A stretch of 64,000 bases of DNA. Origin: Opitutales bacterium (GTDB lineage Bacteria > Verrucomicrobiota > Verrucomicrobiia > Opitutales > Oceanipulchritudinaceae). A program made the translations under genes and the position numbers. This document shows, one piece after another, positions 1 to 7,899 of this stretch (positions are counted from its first letter, which is position 1; each line of letters begins with the position of its first letter). The DNA is taken from contig JAFGCZ010000003.1 in assembly GCA_016932335.1 (NCBI GenBank), positions 47,061 to 111,060 on the forward strand, in the 5' to 3' direction. A model generated the notes under the pieces. That model saw only the letters and a program-made list of their open reading frames with translations, was not told the origin of the DNA and searched no databases.

Positions 1-21
1 GAGCTACTACGGATAAGCACC

Positions 22-495
22 ATGCAACACATCATACACCAGTCTCTTATGGCCGCTCTGGCTGCGGTCGGTTTTGCCATTCTCTTCCGCACACCGTTGC
101 GGGTCATTGCTTATTCTTCCTTCTGCGGTGCACTGGGGGTAGGGGCCCGTACCCTCTGGATCTCGGAACTCGATCCGCAGATACAGATTGCCACGGCTAC
201 TTTTTTGGCAGCGGCTATTGTCGGCTTTACGGCAGAGTTGCTTTCCCGCCGCTTGCGCGTGCCGCCCTCGCTGTTCAGCGTTCCGGGTGTTATTCCAATG
301 GTGCCCGGAGGTGTTATGTTCCATGCCATTGTTGTCTGGCTGAAAATTGCCACTACCAAACCCGGAGACTTTTCCCCGGAGCTGCTCGGGCAGGCCCTCA
401 GCCTTACCGGAACCTCCTTCCTCTGCCTCTGTGCTTTGGTTCTTGGCATTGCCACTCCGGCCTTGCTTCTCTACCGCCGCCGTCCGGAAGTCTGA
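22..495 (+). CDS. ThrE-type threonine/serine exporter, C-terminal half (DUF3815-like)
   Basis: This 157-residue protein is very hydrophobic, with about five predicted membrane spans (near residues 8-25, 28-45, 52-72, 95-112 and 128-150). The stretch V-P-G-V-I-P-M-V-P-G-G near residue 92 is the motif I associate with the small ThrE/YjjB-type half of split threonine/serine exporters. These partner with a larger YjjP-type half in the inner membrane. A stop codon in another frame at bases 14-16 probably ends that partner gene, which lies mostly outside the window. ATG at 22 is the first start after that stop. The family call is good; the substrate is known only from the family. Confidence 0.8.
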   Translation: MQHIIHQSLMAALAAVGFAILFRTPLRVIAYSSFCGALGVGARTLWISELDPQIQIATATFLAAAIVGFTAELLSRRLRVPPSLFSVPGVIPMVPGGVMFHAIVVWLKIATTKPGDFSPELLGQALSLTGTSFLCLCALVLGIATPALLLYRRRPEV

Positions 496-518
496 GCCGT
501 ACATTGCTTTCCATTTAT

Positions 519-551
519 AAAAAAGCTCCCGTATAAGGCGGGCGTTTTTTT
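519..551. terminator. Bidirectional hairpin between ThrE-like gene and rplS
   Basis: Six A's and GCTCCCG (519-531) pair with CGGGCG plus a T run (539-551), with one mismatch and a 7-nt loop. The A tract on one side and T tract on the other let it act in both directions, which suits the converging genes. Confidence 0.55.
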
Positions 552-577
552 GTGCCCTGAGTGCAAATCCGTACAGA

Positions 578-608
578 GAAAAAACCCGGGACAGTTACCT
601 GTCGCGGG
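578..608 (-). terminator. Rho-independent terminator of the rpsP-trmD-rplS operon
   Basis: CCCGGGACAG (585-594) and CTGTCGCGGG (599-608) form a 10-bp stem with one mismatch and a 4-nt loop. Read on the minus strand it is followed by a six-T run (bases 579-584), just past the rplS stop. Confidence 0.75.
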
Positions 609-638
609 CTTCGTCGAAAAAATGGGTCAAACGAGCGC

Positions 639-1004
639 TTAGCGCTTGTTTTCGTAAAGGCGCTTTTCCTTAACCTTGTTGGCGGCCTTACCGATACGGT
701 CACGCAGGTAGAACATACGGGCACGCATGGTGATGGACTCGCGGTCAACTTCGACTTGCACGATGTTGGGGGAGTGCACGGGGAAGACACGCTCTACGCC
801 TTCACCGAAGGAAATGCGGCGCACGGTAAAGGTTTCGTGGATACCGGAACCCTTGCGGTTGATTACGATGCCGGCGAAAATCTGGATACGCTCCTTGTCG
901 CCTTCACGTACTTTGGTGTGCACGCGAACGCCGTCGCCAACCTTAAAATGGTCGCGGCCTTCTTTCAGCTGTTCTTTGGTGATGTCGTTGATGATCGCGT
1001 TCAT
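639..1004 (-). CDS. rplS: Large ribosomal subunit protein bL19
   Basis: The 121-residue protein matches bL19 in length and in conserved blocks: F-K-V-G-D-G-V-R-V-H near residue 20, G-I-V-I-N-R-K-G-S-G near 45, R-V-F-P-V-H-S-P near 72, and the basic tail K-V-K-E-K-R-L-Y. bL19 sits at the subunit interface of the 70S ribosome. It is the last gene of a minus-strand operon after rpsP and trmD, 14 bp downstream of trmD, and is followed by a clear terminator. Confidence 0.97.
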   Translation of the reverse strand: MNAIINDITKEQLKEGRDHFKVGDGVRVHTKVREGDKERIQIFAGIVINRKGSGIHETFTVRRISFGEGVERVFPVHSPNIVQVEVDRESITMRARMFYLRDRIGKAANKVKEKRLYENKR

Positions 1005-1018
1005 GATGCGAAAATTGT

Positions 1019-1705
1019 CTAATGGTTCTTGAAAAGGTCTGGACGGCGCGCCTTGGTTTTTTCAAGGCGACACTTGTCGCGCCAGCGTTGTATCTCCTCA
1101 TGGTGACCGGAAAGGAGCACTTCCGGCACACCCATCCCCTCGAAATCAAGAGGACGTGTGTATTGAGGAAAAGAGAGCAAATTGTCGTTGAAGGAGTCCT
1201 GCGTCAAGGACTTTTCTTCACCTAATACTCCGGGAATGTATCGGCTCAGGCAATCGATGAGAACTGCCGCGGCAATTGTGCCGTTGGTCAGCACGTAATC
1301 ACCGATGGAAATTTCCCGGTCGATGCGACTGTCGCGGATGCGTTGGTCGATCCCTTCGTAGTGGCCGGAAACCAGAACAAGATGCTCCTCCTGCGCCAGT
1401 TCCCTGCCGATTGCGCTGGTCAGCAGCTCACCGTCGGGGCAAAGGTAGATTACTTTTGCCTGCTCCGTCTTGGTCGCGTCGATCGCGGCTGCCAACGGCT
1501 CCGGTTTGAGCAGCATTCCTGCTCCGCCCCCGAATGGGCGGTCGTCTGTGTTTAAATGTTTTCCGGTGGCCCAATCGCGAATGTTGTGCACATGCACGTT
1601 GAGCAGGCCGTTTTTCGAAGCCCTCCCGAGCATGCTTTCATTAAGAAAGCCCGTTACCATTTCGGGAAACAGCGTCAGCAAATCAATGGTGATTCCTGTG
1701 CTCAT
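1019..1705 (-). CDS. trmD: tRNA (guanine-37-N1)-methyltransferase
   Basis: TrmD methylates G37 next to the anticodon using S-adenosylmethionine and so prevents +1 frameshifting. The 228-residue length is standard. The knotted SAM site is visible as V-S-G-H-Y-E-G-I-D-Q-R near residue 114 and I-S-I-G-D-Y-V-L-T-N-G near 132. The C-terminal block L-L-S-G-H-H-E-E-I-Q-R-W-R is also typical. It lies between rpsP (47 bp upstream) and rplS. The usual rimM gene is absent between rpsP and trmD. Confidence 0.97.
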   Translation of the reverse strand: MSTGITIDLLTLFPEMVTGFLNESMLGRASKNGLLNVHVHNIRDWATGKHLNTDDRPFGGGAGMLLKPEPLAAAIDATKTEQAKVIYLCPDGELLTSAIGRELAQEEHLVLVSGHYEGIDQRIRDSRIDREISIGDYVLTNGTIAAAVLIDCLSRYIPGVLGEEKSLTQDSFNDNLLSFPQYTRPLDFEGMGVPEVLLSGHHEEIQRWRDKCRLEKTKARRPDLFKNH

Positions 1706-1752
1706 TGCCCTGGTTCCGGTTCTCGGAGGCTGTGTGCGGGACGCACGGCCGC

Positions 1753-2013
1753 TTATTGAGCAGCGGTGGTGCGGCGTGCCTTATTGATGAGGGCGCGGGC
1801 GGTGTCGCTGGGCTGGGCGCCTACACCCATCCAGTATTCGGTGCGCTCGAGGTTTACCTTGAGCTGCTGGGCTTCGTCTTTGTTGCAGGGGTCGTAGTTG
1901 CCCACGATTTCTACAAAACGCCCGTCGCGACGTGCACGGGAATCGGCTACTACCATGCGGTAATAGGGCTTATGTTTGGCGCCGCCACGCTGAAGTCGGA
2001 TTTTGACTGCCAT
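1753..2013 (-). CDS. rpsP: Small ribosomal subunit protein bS16
   Basis: Starting at M-A-V-K-I-R-L-Q-R-G-G (ATG at 2013), the 86-residue protein matches bS16, including K-P-Y-Y-R-M-V-V-A-D-S-R and the block Y-D-P near residue 45. The frame is open for 32 codons upstream, but that extension is not S16-like, so I chose the internal ATG. It is the first gene of the rpsP-trmD-rplS operon. The protein is needed for assembly of the 30S subunit. Confidence 0.96.
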   Translation of the reverse strand: MAVKIRLQRGGAKHKPYYRMVVADSRARRDGRFVEIVGNYDPCNKDEAQQLKVNLERTEYWMGVGAQPSDTARALINKARRTTAAQ

Positions 2014-2161
2014 AATCTGTAATTTACCTGTTCTGTTTGCTCTGAAAAGTTGCGAAAGGGAGCAAAAAAAGAATGCCGGAGGAGGAATGTCAAGCCAACA
2101 GACACCCAATCAGCACTTTATTTGCAAAAAATGTTCGCGGAACATAGGCCATCCATTTCCT

Positions 2162-4285
2162 TTAGGCAAGGTTCAACTGCAGCCGAAAGACGATTTTATC
2201 CTCTTGGTCGGGCAGGCAGTAGACGGTTCCCCCCATACGCTCCGTCAGTGTCTTTACAATAAAAAGCCCCAGACCATACGCTTTGCCGGTGCTGGCCTTG
2301 CGGTCTCCCAGTCGGGCAAACTTATCGAAAACACGCTGGATTTTGTCATTGGGGATGGGAATGCCTGGATTGCTGATATCAATCAGCATGTGTTTTTCTT
2401 TAACCTTTGCCGATACGATGATCTCTGCCCCGTTCGGGGAATACTTCAGCGCATTGCCCAATAAATTTTCCAATACTTGGGAGAGTGCTGTGGGATCGGC
2501 CTTCACTTTGGGCAGTGTGGGTGGTTTGCTGAAAGAGAGCCGCATGGTATGCCCTTCTGCCTGTTGGATACGCCTGGAGAAAACCTGCTCCACAAGTTCC
2601 GCCACATCGGTGGGTTGAATCTCTGTACCGATCAGGCCGGCTTCAATCCTTCCGGTGTCCAGCAGAGAGCGCACAAGGTGCAGTACCCGCATTGAAGCAT
2701 CTTCGGCCTGCTCCAATTGCCTTTTCCGGGTGGCGTCCGTGCAGGTGCTTTCCAGGTGTTGCATCAAAGCAACCACGCTGGAGAGCGGGCTGTAGATGTC
2801 GTGGGCAGCTATGTTGAGAAAATCGTTCTTTTCCTGGTCCACCTGGCGGAGCACCTGGTTGGCCTTCTCCAGTGCCTGTTTTTGTAGCAGGGTTCTCCGG
2901 TTGGACTTCCGTTTGGTTAGGTAGAGGTAAAACGTCAACCCGGTCAGCATGGTCAGGCCGGCAATGCCCAGAATCAGAGCCACCTGACGGTTGCGCTCGG
3001 CCTCCAATTGGGCATCCTGTAGCTCTTTCTCCCCCTTCATGCGGAGAATTTGCTGCTCCTTTTGCTCGGTTTTGTAGAAGACCTCCAGCTCGTTGATGTT
3101 ACGTTGATTGGCCTCATTGAGGATTTCCTGATCGATTTCCCGGTAGGCTTTGTAAGTGTTTAGCGCCAGAAAATAGGACTTCTGCCCTTCATAGATCTTG
3201 GCCAGAGAGCGGTAGCTGCTGCGCAGGTTTTCCAGCGCATGGTGCTTGCGGCTGAGCTCAATGGCCTCCAGCAGGTAGTTTTCGGCATCCTCATACTGTG
3301 CTTTGCGGTAAGCAATCTCTCCCAGTAGTTGCAGCCCGTAGCCGATTCCCCAGCTGTTGTTCAGGCGCCGTTGCAGCTCCAGCGATTTTTCCGCATTTTC
3401 CTGGGCGGCATCCAAGTTACCCATGTCCAGATAACTGGTGGCCAGGGTGCGGTGAGAGTAGGCAACCCCGCTGATATTGCCCATTTCTTCTTCCAGTTCC
3501 AGAGAGGCCGCATTGTACTTCATGGCGCTGTTGTGGTCGCCCACAATGGCATACACTTCTCCCAGATTGCCCAGCAGTGCCGCCTTGAGAAAAAGGTTGG
3601 GGCGCTCTTCGGTTACGATCTTCAATGCTTTGCGATAGTATTCGATGGCTTGCGGGTAACGCTTGAGCAGAAAATAAATGTTACCTGCCTGATTCAGCAG
3701 GTCGGGGTAATAATCGTAGTCATCCGGGTGCTTTTCGCAGAAGGCCAGTCCCTCGGTCAGGCTTTGCATGGCTTCATCCATTTGCCCCAGCTCCCAGTAG
3801 CAACCCGACTCGACCAGCCTCTGGAATGGCCAGTTCGATGTTTCCCCCAATTTGCGGCGAGTCTCCGCGGCGGTTTGCAGGTGTTCCAGCGCTCTGGCTG
3901 GATCTCCCTTTTTGCGGTAGAACACTGCCCACATGCAGTGCGTTTCGGCCAGCTGTTCCGCATGCAGGTAAGCTACTGCCAGCTTTTCCGACTCCTGCAG
4001 CAGATTTTCCGCCTCGGGGTAGGCTCCGCTCAGCAAATATAAACGTGCCTGTATGAGCAGCAACTCCACGTAGTGCGGATGGTTCTTCTTCAGCGGCAAT
4101 AATAAATCGCGGATCTTTTTTAGGCTCTCATCAGGCCTTTGTGTAGCATCTATCCGCAGGTGGTAGAGCTTTTCCATACTTAGAGGCACTTTGCCTTCTT
4201 CGGCATTCAAAGGGCTCAGTGCTGATATAAAAAGAATCACCGGACTAATAGAAGCCCAATGTCTCTTCCTCAAGTGATGCAGCAT
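2162..4285 (-). CDS. Secreted-start TPR sensor histidine kinase
   Basis: The 707-residue protein has a signal-like N-terminus (cleavage likely after L-N-A near residue 28), roughly ten TPR-type helical repeats (about 40-400), a membrane span near 437-458, then a HisKA/HATPase core. The H-box A-A-H-D-I-Y-S-P-L places the phospho-accepting His near residue 496. The N-box is L-L-G-N-A-L-K-Y-S and the G2 box is Y-G-L-G-L-F-I-V. The G1 box reads I-S-N-P-G-I-P rather than D-x-G-x-G, so the usual adenine-binding Asp is not in place. The TPR part would lie outside the cytoplasm as a sensor. It is divergent from a LytTR response regulator 112 bp away, the likely partner. Confidence 0.88.
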   Translation of the reverse strand: MLHHLRKRHWASISPVILFISALSPLNAEEGKVPLSMEKLYHLRIDATQRPDESLKKIRDLLLPLKKNHPHYVELLLIQARLYLLSGAYPEAENLLQESEKLAVAYLHAEQLAETHCMWAVFYRKKGDPARALEHLQTAAETRRKLGETSNWPFQRLVESGCYWELGQMDEAMQSLTEGLAFCEKHPDDYDYYPDLLNQAGNIYFLLKRYPQAIEYYRKALKIVTEERPNLFLKAALLGNLGEVYAIVGDHNSAMKYNAASLELEEEMGNISGVAYSHRTLATSYLDMGNLDAAQENAEKSLELQRRLNNSWGIGYGLQLLGEIAYRKAQYEDAENYLLEAIELSRKHHALENLRSSYRSLAKIYEGQKSYFLALNTYKAYREIDQEILNEANQRNINELEVFYKTEQKEQQILRMKGEKELQDAQLEAERNRQVALILGIAGLTMLTGLTFYLYLTKRKSNRRTLLQKQALEKANQVLRQVDQEKNDFLNIAAHDIYSPLSSVVALMQHLESTCTDATRKRQLEQAEDASMRVLHLVRSLLDTGRIEAGLIGTEIQPTDVAELVEQVFSRRIQQAEGHTMRLSFSKPPTLPKVKADPTALSQVLENLLGNALKYSPNGAEIIVSAKVKEKHMLIDISNPGIPIPNDKIQRVFDKFARLGDRKASTGKAYGLGLFIVKTLTERMGGTVYCLPDQEDKIVFRLQLNLA

Positions 4286-4397
4286 ACAAACCGACCGCTC
4301 ATCATGCAGATTCTACCGTTGGTGGCAAGAAATCATCCTTGCCATCGGTGTTTTCTGCAGTAACCTAACTAGTCTAATTACCTCTTTCTTTTTTTAT

Positions 4398-5150
4398 ATG
4401 GCTACCCCGCTGTCTGTATTGATTGTTGATGATAATGGTTTGGCGAGACAACAGCTTGTTCTGCTGCTTAAAGCTTATCCTGATGTTTCTCTCCTTGGAG
4501 AAGCGGCTTCATGTGAGCAAGCCGTCAAGCTGCTGCAAACCCGTAAAGTAGACCTCGTCTTTCTCGATGTCCGCCTGAGTGATACCGAGACTGGTTTCGA
4601 TCTGGTGCCTCTGATTCCGGCAGACGTGAAAATTGTCTTTGTTACCGGTTTTGATCAGTTCGCCATCCGCGCGTTTGAGATCAACGCTCTGGACTATATT
4701 GTTAAACCCATTACTCCCGAGCGCCTGAGTAAGACGCTTAAACGGGTGGGGCAGAGCCCCGCAGAGGCGGCACCTGTTGAGACGAATACCGTCCTCGAAC
4801 CGGGAGACCGTATCCTCGTAAAGGCAGGAGACAATCACCGGGCGTTCATCGAAGTTCAGCAAATTGTTACGATTACCTCCATGGAGAATTATTCGGTGCT
4901 GCACTTGGAAGATGGCAGGGAATACATCGAGCGCAAATCATTGGCTCGCTGGGTTGAGCTTCTCCCGACTCATCTCTTTGTTCGTATCAACCGCAACAGC
5001 ATCATCAATGGTTCCTGCGTCGTAGAGGTTCGCAAGGGGTTGGGCAAGCCTTATCAGGTGGTTCTCCGCGGGCTGGCTGAACCCTTCGTTGTCAGCCGGC
5101 GCAATTCTGCTGCATTGAAGCATTGCCTGCAGCAGAATCACATCCTCTGA
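4398..5150 (+). CDS. LytTR-family response regulator
   Basis: The 250-residue protein has an N-terminal receiver domain with the acidic pair D11-D12, phospho-acceptor D57 in V-F-L-D-V-R-L-S and K103 in Y-I-V-K-P-I. From about residue 150 there is a LytTR DNA-binding domain, with V-R-I-N-R-N-S-I-I-N and the C-terminal F-V-V-S-R-R-N. LytTR proteins bind direct repeats upstream of their target promoters. The gene diverges from the TPR histidine kinase, so I infer a two-component pair. The target is unknown; the next plus-strand gene, the sialate O-acetylesterase, starts only 73 bp downstream. Confidence 0.93.
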   Translation: MATPLSVLIVDDNGLARQQLVLLLKAYPDVSLLGEAASCEQAVKLLQTRKVDLVFLDVRLSDTETGFDLVPLIPADVKIVFVTGFDQFAIRAFEINALDYIVKPITPERLSKTLKRVGQSPAEAAPVETNTVLEPGDRILVKAGDNHRAFIEVQQIVTITSMENYSVLHLEDGREYIERKSLARWVELLPTHLFVRINRNSIINGSCVVEVRKGLGKPYQVVLRGLAEPFVVSRRNSAALKHCLQQNHIL

Positions 5151-5223
5151 TCTGCTCTTAAGGCTTTGATATAACGTTAAATCGCTTTACTTTATGCCTT
5201 GCCTGTAATACTCCTTTTTACAG

Positions 5224-7143
5224 ATGAAATGCACTATCCTTATTCCTTTGGCGAGTTTCGCCGTTACCCCTCTTTTTGCTGCGTTGGATTGTGGATCTCC
5301 CTTTGGCGATCATATGGTACTGCAGTACGGACAAGCGCTCCCCGTGTGGGGGCATGCCGACCCTCAGGCAACTGTAGAGGTTAGTTTTGCCGGACAGGTG
5401 CAGTCGGTTACGGCTGACGCCTCGGGCAAGTGGCAGCTTGAGATGCAGCCCTTGAGTGTGTCCACCGAACCACAGACGTTTCAAGTCCGCAGTGGAGACG
5501 AGCAGATCGCCTTTGCCGATGTCCTCGTCGGCGATGTCTGGCTTTGCAGCGGGCAATCCAATATGGAGCGCCAGCTGGGCCTGCGTGAGGGCCAGAAACC
5601 CATTATTAACTGGGAGAGTGAAGCTGCCGGAGCCTACAATCCGTTGCTGCGTCAGCTCTATGTCCACCAGACCACTTCCTTTACCCCAAACGAAAGTGTG
5701 GAGGCCGAATGGACGCTTTGTACCCCGGAAAACGTCGTTAATTTCAGTGCCGTTGCCTATTATTTCGGGCGCGAAGTGCAGGCTAGCGAACAGATTCCCG
5801 TAGGCATTATCCACTCCTCCTGGGGAGGCACGCCCGCGGAAGCCTGGGCCGGGCTGGAAGGCCTTGCCGGCTTAGCTCCTTATCAAAGTAGCCTTGATCT
5901 GCTCGCAACAGCCAATGTAGATCCGGCCAAAGCCCGCGAGGAATACGATGCCGCGCTGGATCAGTGGTACCGCGCCTTCGATGCCGGATATGGCTCCTGG
6001 GCTGATCCCCAATTGGATGATTCCGCTTGGGAAATCATGCAGCTTCCCCAAATGTGGGAGGATGCCGGCTACCCCTCCCTCGATGGTATTGCCTGGTTCC
6101 GTAAAACCTTTGAGCTGCCCGCCGAATGGCAGGGCAAGGACCTTAAGCTGCAACTCAGTTCAGTTGATGATGTCGACACCACCTATATCAACGGACAGTT
6201 GCTTGGCACTACCGAAGGCTGGAATACGCCTCGCGAATATATGATTCCGGCTCGGTTGCTGCACCCCGGCAGCAACACCATTGCCTGCCGCGTGCTTGAT
6301 ACGATGGGCGGCGGAGGTATCTGGAATGCCGATCTGCCTTTACGGATTGCCCCTGTCGGCGGCGGAAAACCGCTTTCGCTGGAGGGAAACTGGTATTTCA
6401 AGATATCGCGCGAGTTGAACGATACCTCCGCTATGCCAATCAGCCTCTGGCAGGGCTCCAATGCACCTACCGTGCTCTTCAACGGGATGATCCACCCACT
6501 CATTCCTTATGCCATCAAGGGTGCTATCTGGTATCAGGGGGAATCCAACGCCAGCCGGCCTGCCGAGTATGTTGACCTGCTTCCGGCTATGATTCAGGAT
6601 TGGCGCAAACGTTGGAACAGTGATTTCCCCTTCCTCTTTGTGCAGATCGCTCCCTTCCGGGATCAACCGCCGGAAATCCGCGAAGCTCAGTTTACCGTAT
6701 GGCAGCGCACTCCCAACACTGCTTTGGCCGTAACCATTGATTGTGGCGATGCGGATGATATTCACCCGGCCAATAAGGAACCTGTTGGAGAACGCCTGGC
6801 ATTGGCGGCCCGTGCTTTGGCTTATGGCGAAGCGGTAGAATACTCCGGCCCTGCGTATGCCTCGGTGGACTTCAACGGAGCAAAGGCAGTGCTACACTTT
6901 ACCCACCTGGGAGAAGGCCTGGTGGCCCCCGGAGGTCAGCTTTACGGCTTTACGGCGGCCGGTGCTGATGGCGTATTTCATCCGGCTCAGGCGGTCATAG
7001 AAGGCGATACTGTGGTCGTTACCTGCCCGCAGGCCGGTTCACTTCAGGCTGTGCGCTACGGTTGGGCCAATATAGCCTCTGGCAACCTCTTCAACCGCAA
7101 CGGATTGCCCGCATCGCCCTTCCGCACGGATACACCGTATTAA
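5224..7143 (+). CDS. Secreted sialate O-acetylesterase (SGNH fold)
   Basis: This 639-residue esterase is predicted to remove O-acetyl groups from sialic acids or related acetylated glycans. It has a short signal peptide (residues 1-19). The catalytic Ser is S112 in L-C-S-G-Q-S-N-M-E. A second conserved block is I-W-Y-Q-G-E-S-N-A, and the Asp/His part is G-D-A-D-D-I-H-P, with H514 the likely catalytic His. Between these blocks is an inserted beta-sandwich-like region (about 250-380) with jelly-roll-like signatures (W-F-R-K-T-F, Y-I-N-G). It is followed by a strong terminator. Natural substrate cannot be read from the sequence. Confidence 0.93.
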   Translation: MKCTILIPLASFAVTPLFAALDCGSPFGDHMVLQYGQALPVWGHADPQATVEVSFAGQVQSVTADASGKWQLEMQPLSVSTEPQTFQVRSGDEQIAFADVLVGDVWLCSGQSNMERQLGLREGQKPIINWESEAAGAYNPLLRQLYVHQTTSFTPNESVEAEWTLCTPENVVNFSAVAYYFGREVQASEQIPVGIIHSSWGGTPAEAWAGLEGLAGLAPYQSSLDLLATANVDPAKAREEYDAALDQWYRAFDAGYGSWADPQLDDSAWEIMQLPQMWEDAGYPSLDGIAWFRKTFELPAEWQGKDLKLQLSSVDDVDTTYINGQLLGTTEGWNTPREYMIPARLLHPGSNTIACRVLDTMGGGGIWNADLPLRIAPVGGGKPLSLEGNWYFKISRELNDTSAMPISLWQGSNAPTVLFNGMIHPLIPYAIKGAIWYQGESNASRPAEYVDLLPAMIQDWRKRWNSDFPFLFVQIAPFRDQPPEIREAQFTVWQRTPNTALAVTIDCGDADDIHPANKEPVGERLALAARALAYGEAVEYSGPAYASVDFNGAKAVLHFTHLGEGLVAPGGQLYGFTAAGADGVFHPAQAVIEGDTVVVTCPQAGSLQAVRYGWANIASGNLFNRNGLPASPFRTDTPY

Positions 7144-7166
7144 GCTTGTTTTTATTGAATGGATAA

Positions 7167-7193
7167 GGGCGCACCGCAGGGTGCGCCCTTTCT
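7167..7193. terminator. Terminator after the sialate O-acetylesterase
   Basis: GGGCGCACC (7167-7175) and GGTGCGCCC (7180-7188) form a perfect 9-bp stem with a 4-nt loop, followed on the plus strand by TTTCT. It also sits just past the stop of the converging RNHCP gene. Confidence 0.75.
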
Positions 7194-7552
7194 CATGGAA
7201 AGGGCTGCAGTTCCTGCGGATACTCCGACTCCGGAAATATCGGAAACGGTGGATTGGCCAAAGGTCTGGCAGCCAGGGCCATCAAGGCAATGGCATTGTC
7301 GTCCCCGGCAACGCGGTTGGCATGTATGGTGCCGCATTTCTTGCAGCGGTGCAGGAGCATCCATTCCCCGTCGGCTTTGCAGGCTATGGCCAGCGGTTCC
7401 ATTTCTCCACCGCAATGGGCGGAGCGGTCTCCGGGAATGTTGTCCAAGTGCACACTCCAAAGGCAGTGCGGGCAGTGATTGCGGTTTCGGGTGCCGGGGG
7501 CGGCAAGGGAAAAGTGCCGGCCACAGTGGCGGCAACGTAGCATTGAAGTCAT
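7193..7552 (-). CDS. RNHCP-domain zinc-ribbon protein
   Basis: The protein contains the block R-N-R-N-H-C-P-H-C-L-W-S, hallmark of the RNHCP domain, plus C-x2-C pairs C-R-H-C and C-K-K-C, giving two likely zinc ribbons. Starting at M-T-S-M-L (7552) gives 119 residues; the frame is open further upstream to 7594 but the first Cys pair lies just after this start. The family has no established function that I know of. It stands alone, converging on the sialate O-acetylesterase. Confidence 0.82.
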   Translation of the reverse strand: MTSMLRCRHCGRHFSLAAPGTRNRNHCPHCLWSVHLDNIPGDRSAHCGGEMEPLAIACKADGEWMLLHRCKKCGTIHANRVAGDDNAIALMALAARPLANPPFPIFPESEYPQELQPFP

Positions 7553-7594
7553 GTAAAATTCTGATTCAGGGTAAGTGCCTTTGCAGGCGTACAA

Positions 7595-7839
7595 ATAAAA
7601 CCCGCTTTCAAATTGAAAGCTTTTCGAGAATCAGGCCGACCGCATTCCTCCCTTAAGGAGCGAACCGGTCAGCAATTTGCGGAATCATATAAAGCGACGT
7701 TCAATGTCATGAACCGCCTACGCTAGAGAGTATTGCTTATGAAGCAAGTGCTTTTTTGCACAAACGATTTTATAAACTTAATAAAGTATTGCCTCTATTT
7801 ATGCTTTTGAAATAATAGATGAAATTTATTTCTCTCGAG
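7595..7839. other. Intergenic region upstream of the hybrid kinase
   Basis: About 300 bp with no convincing gene. GCTTTC-AAATT-GAAAGC followed by TTTT (7604-7624) is a small terminator-like hairpin. The rest becomes AT-rich towards the promoter at 7840. Confidence 0.5.
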
Positions 7840-7867
7840 TTGTTTCCCTTTGAAACTGGTATACAAT
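7840..7867 (+). promoter_or_regulatory. Candidate sigma-70-type promoter of the hybrid kinase
   Basis: TTGTTT (7840-7845) and TACAAT (7862-7867) are separated by 16 bp and lie 32 bp before the ATG at 7900. This is a spacing and consensus match only. Confidence 0.45.
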
Positions 7868-7899
7868 ACTTTTATACCCGTTAGTTCTTCCTCCTGATC

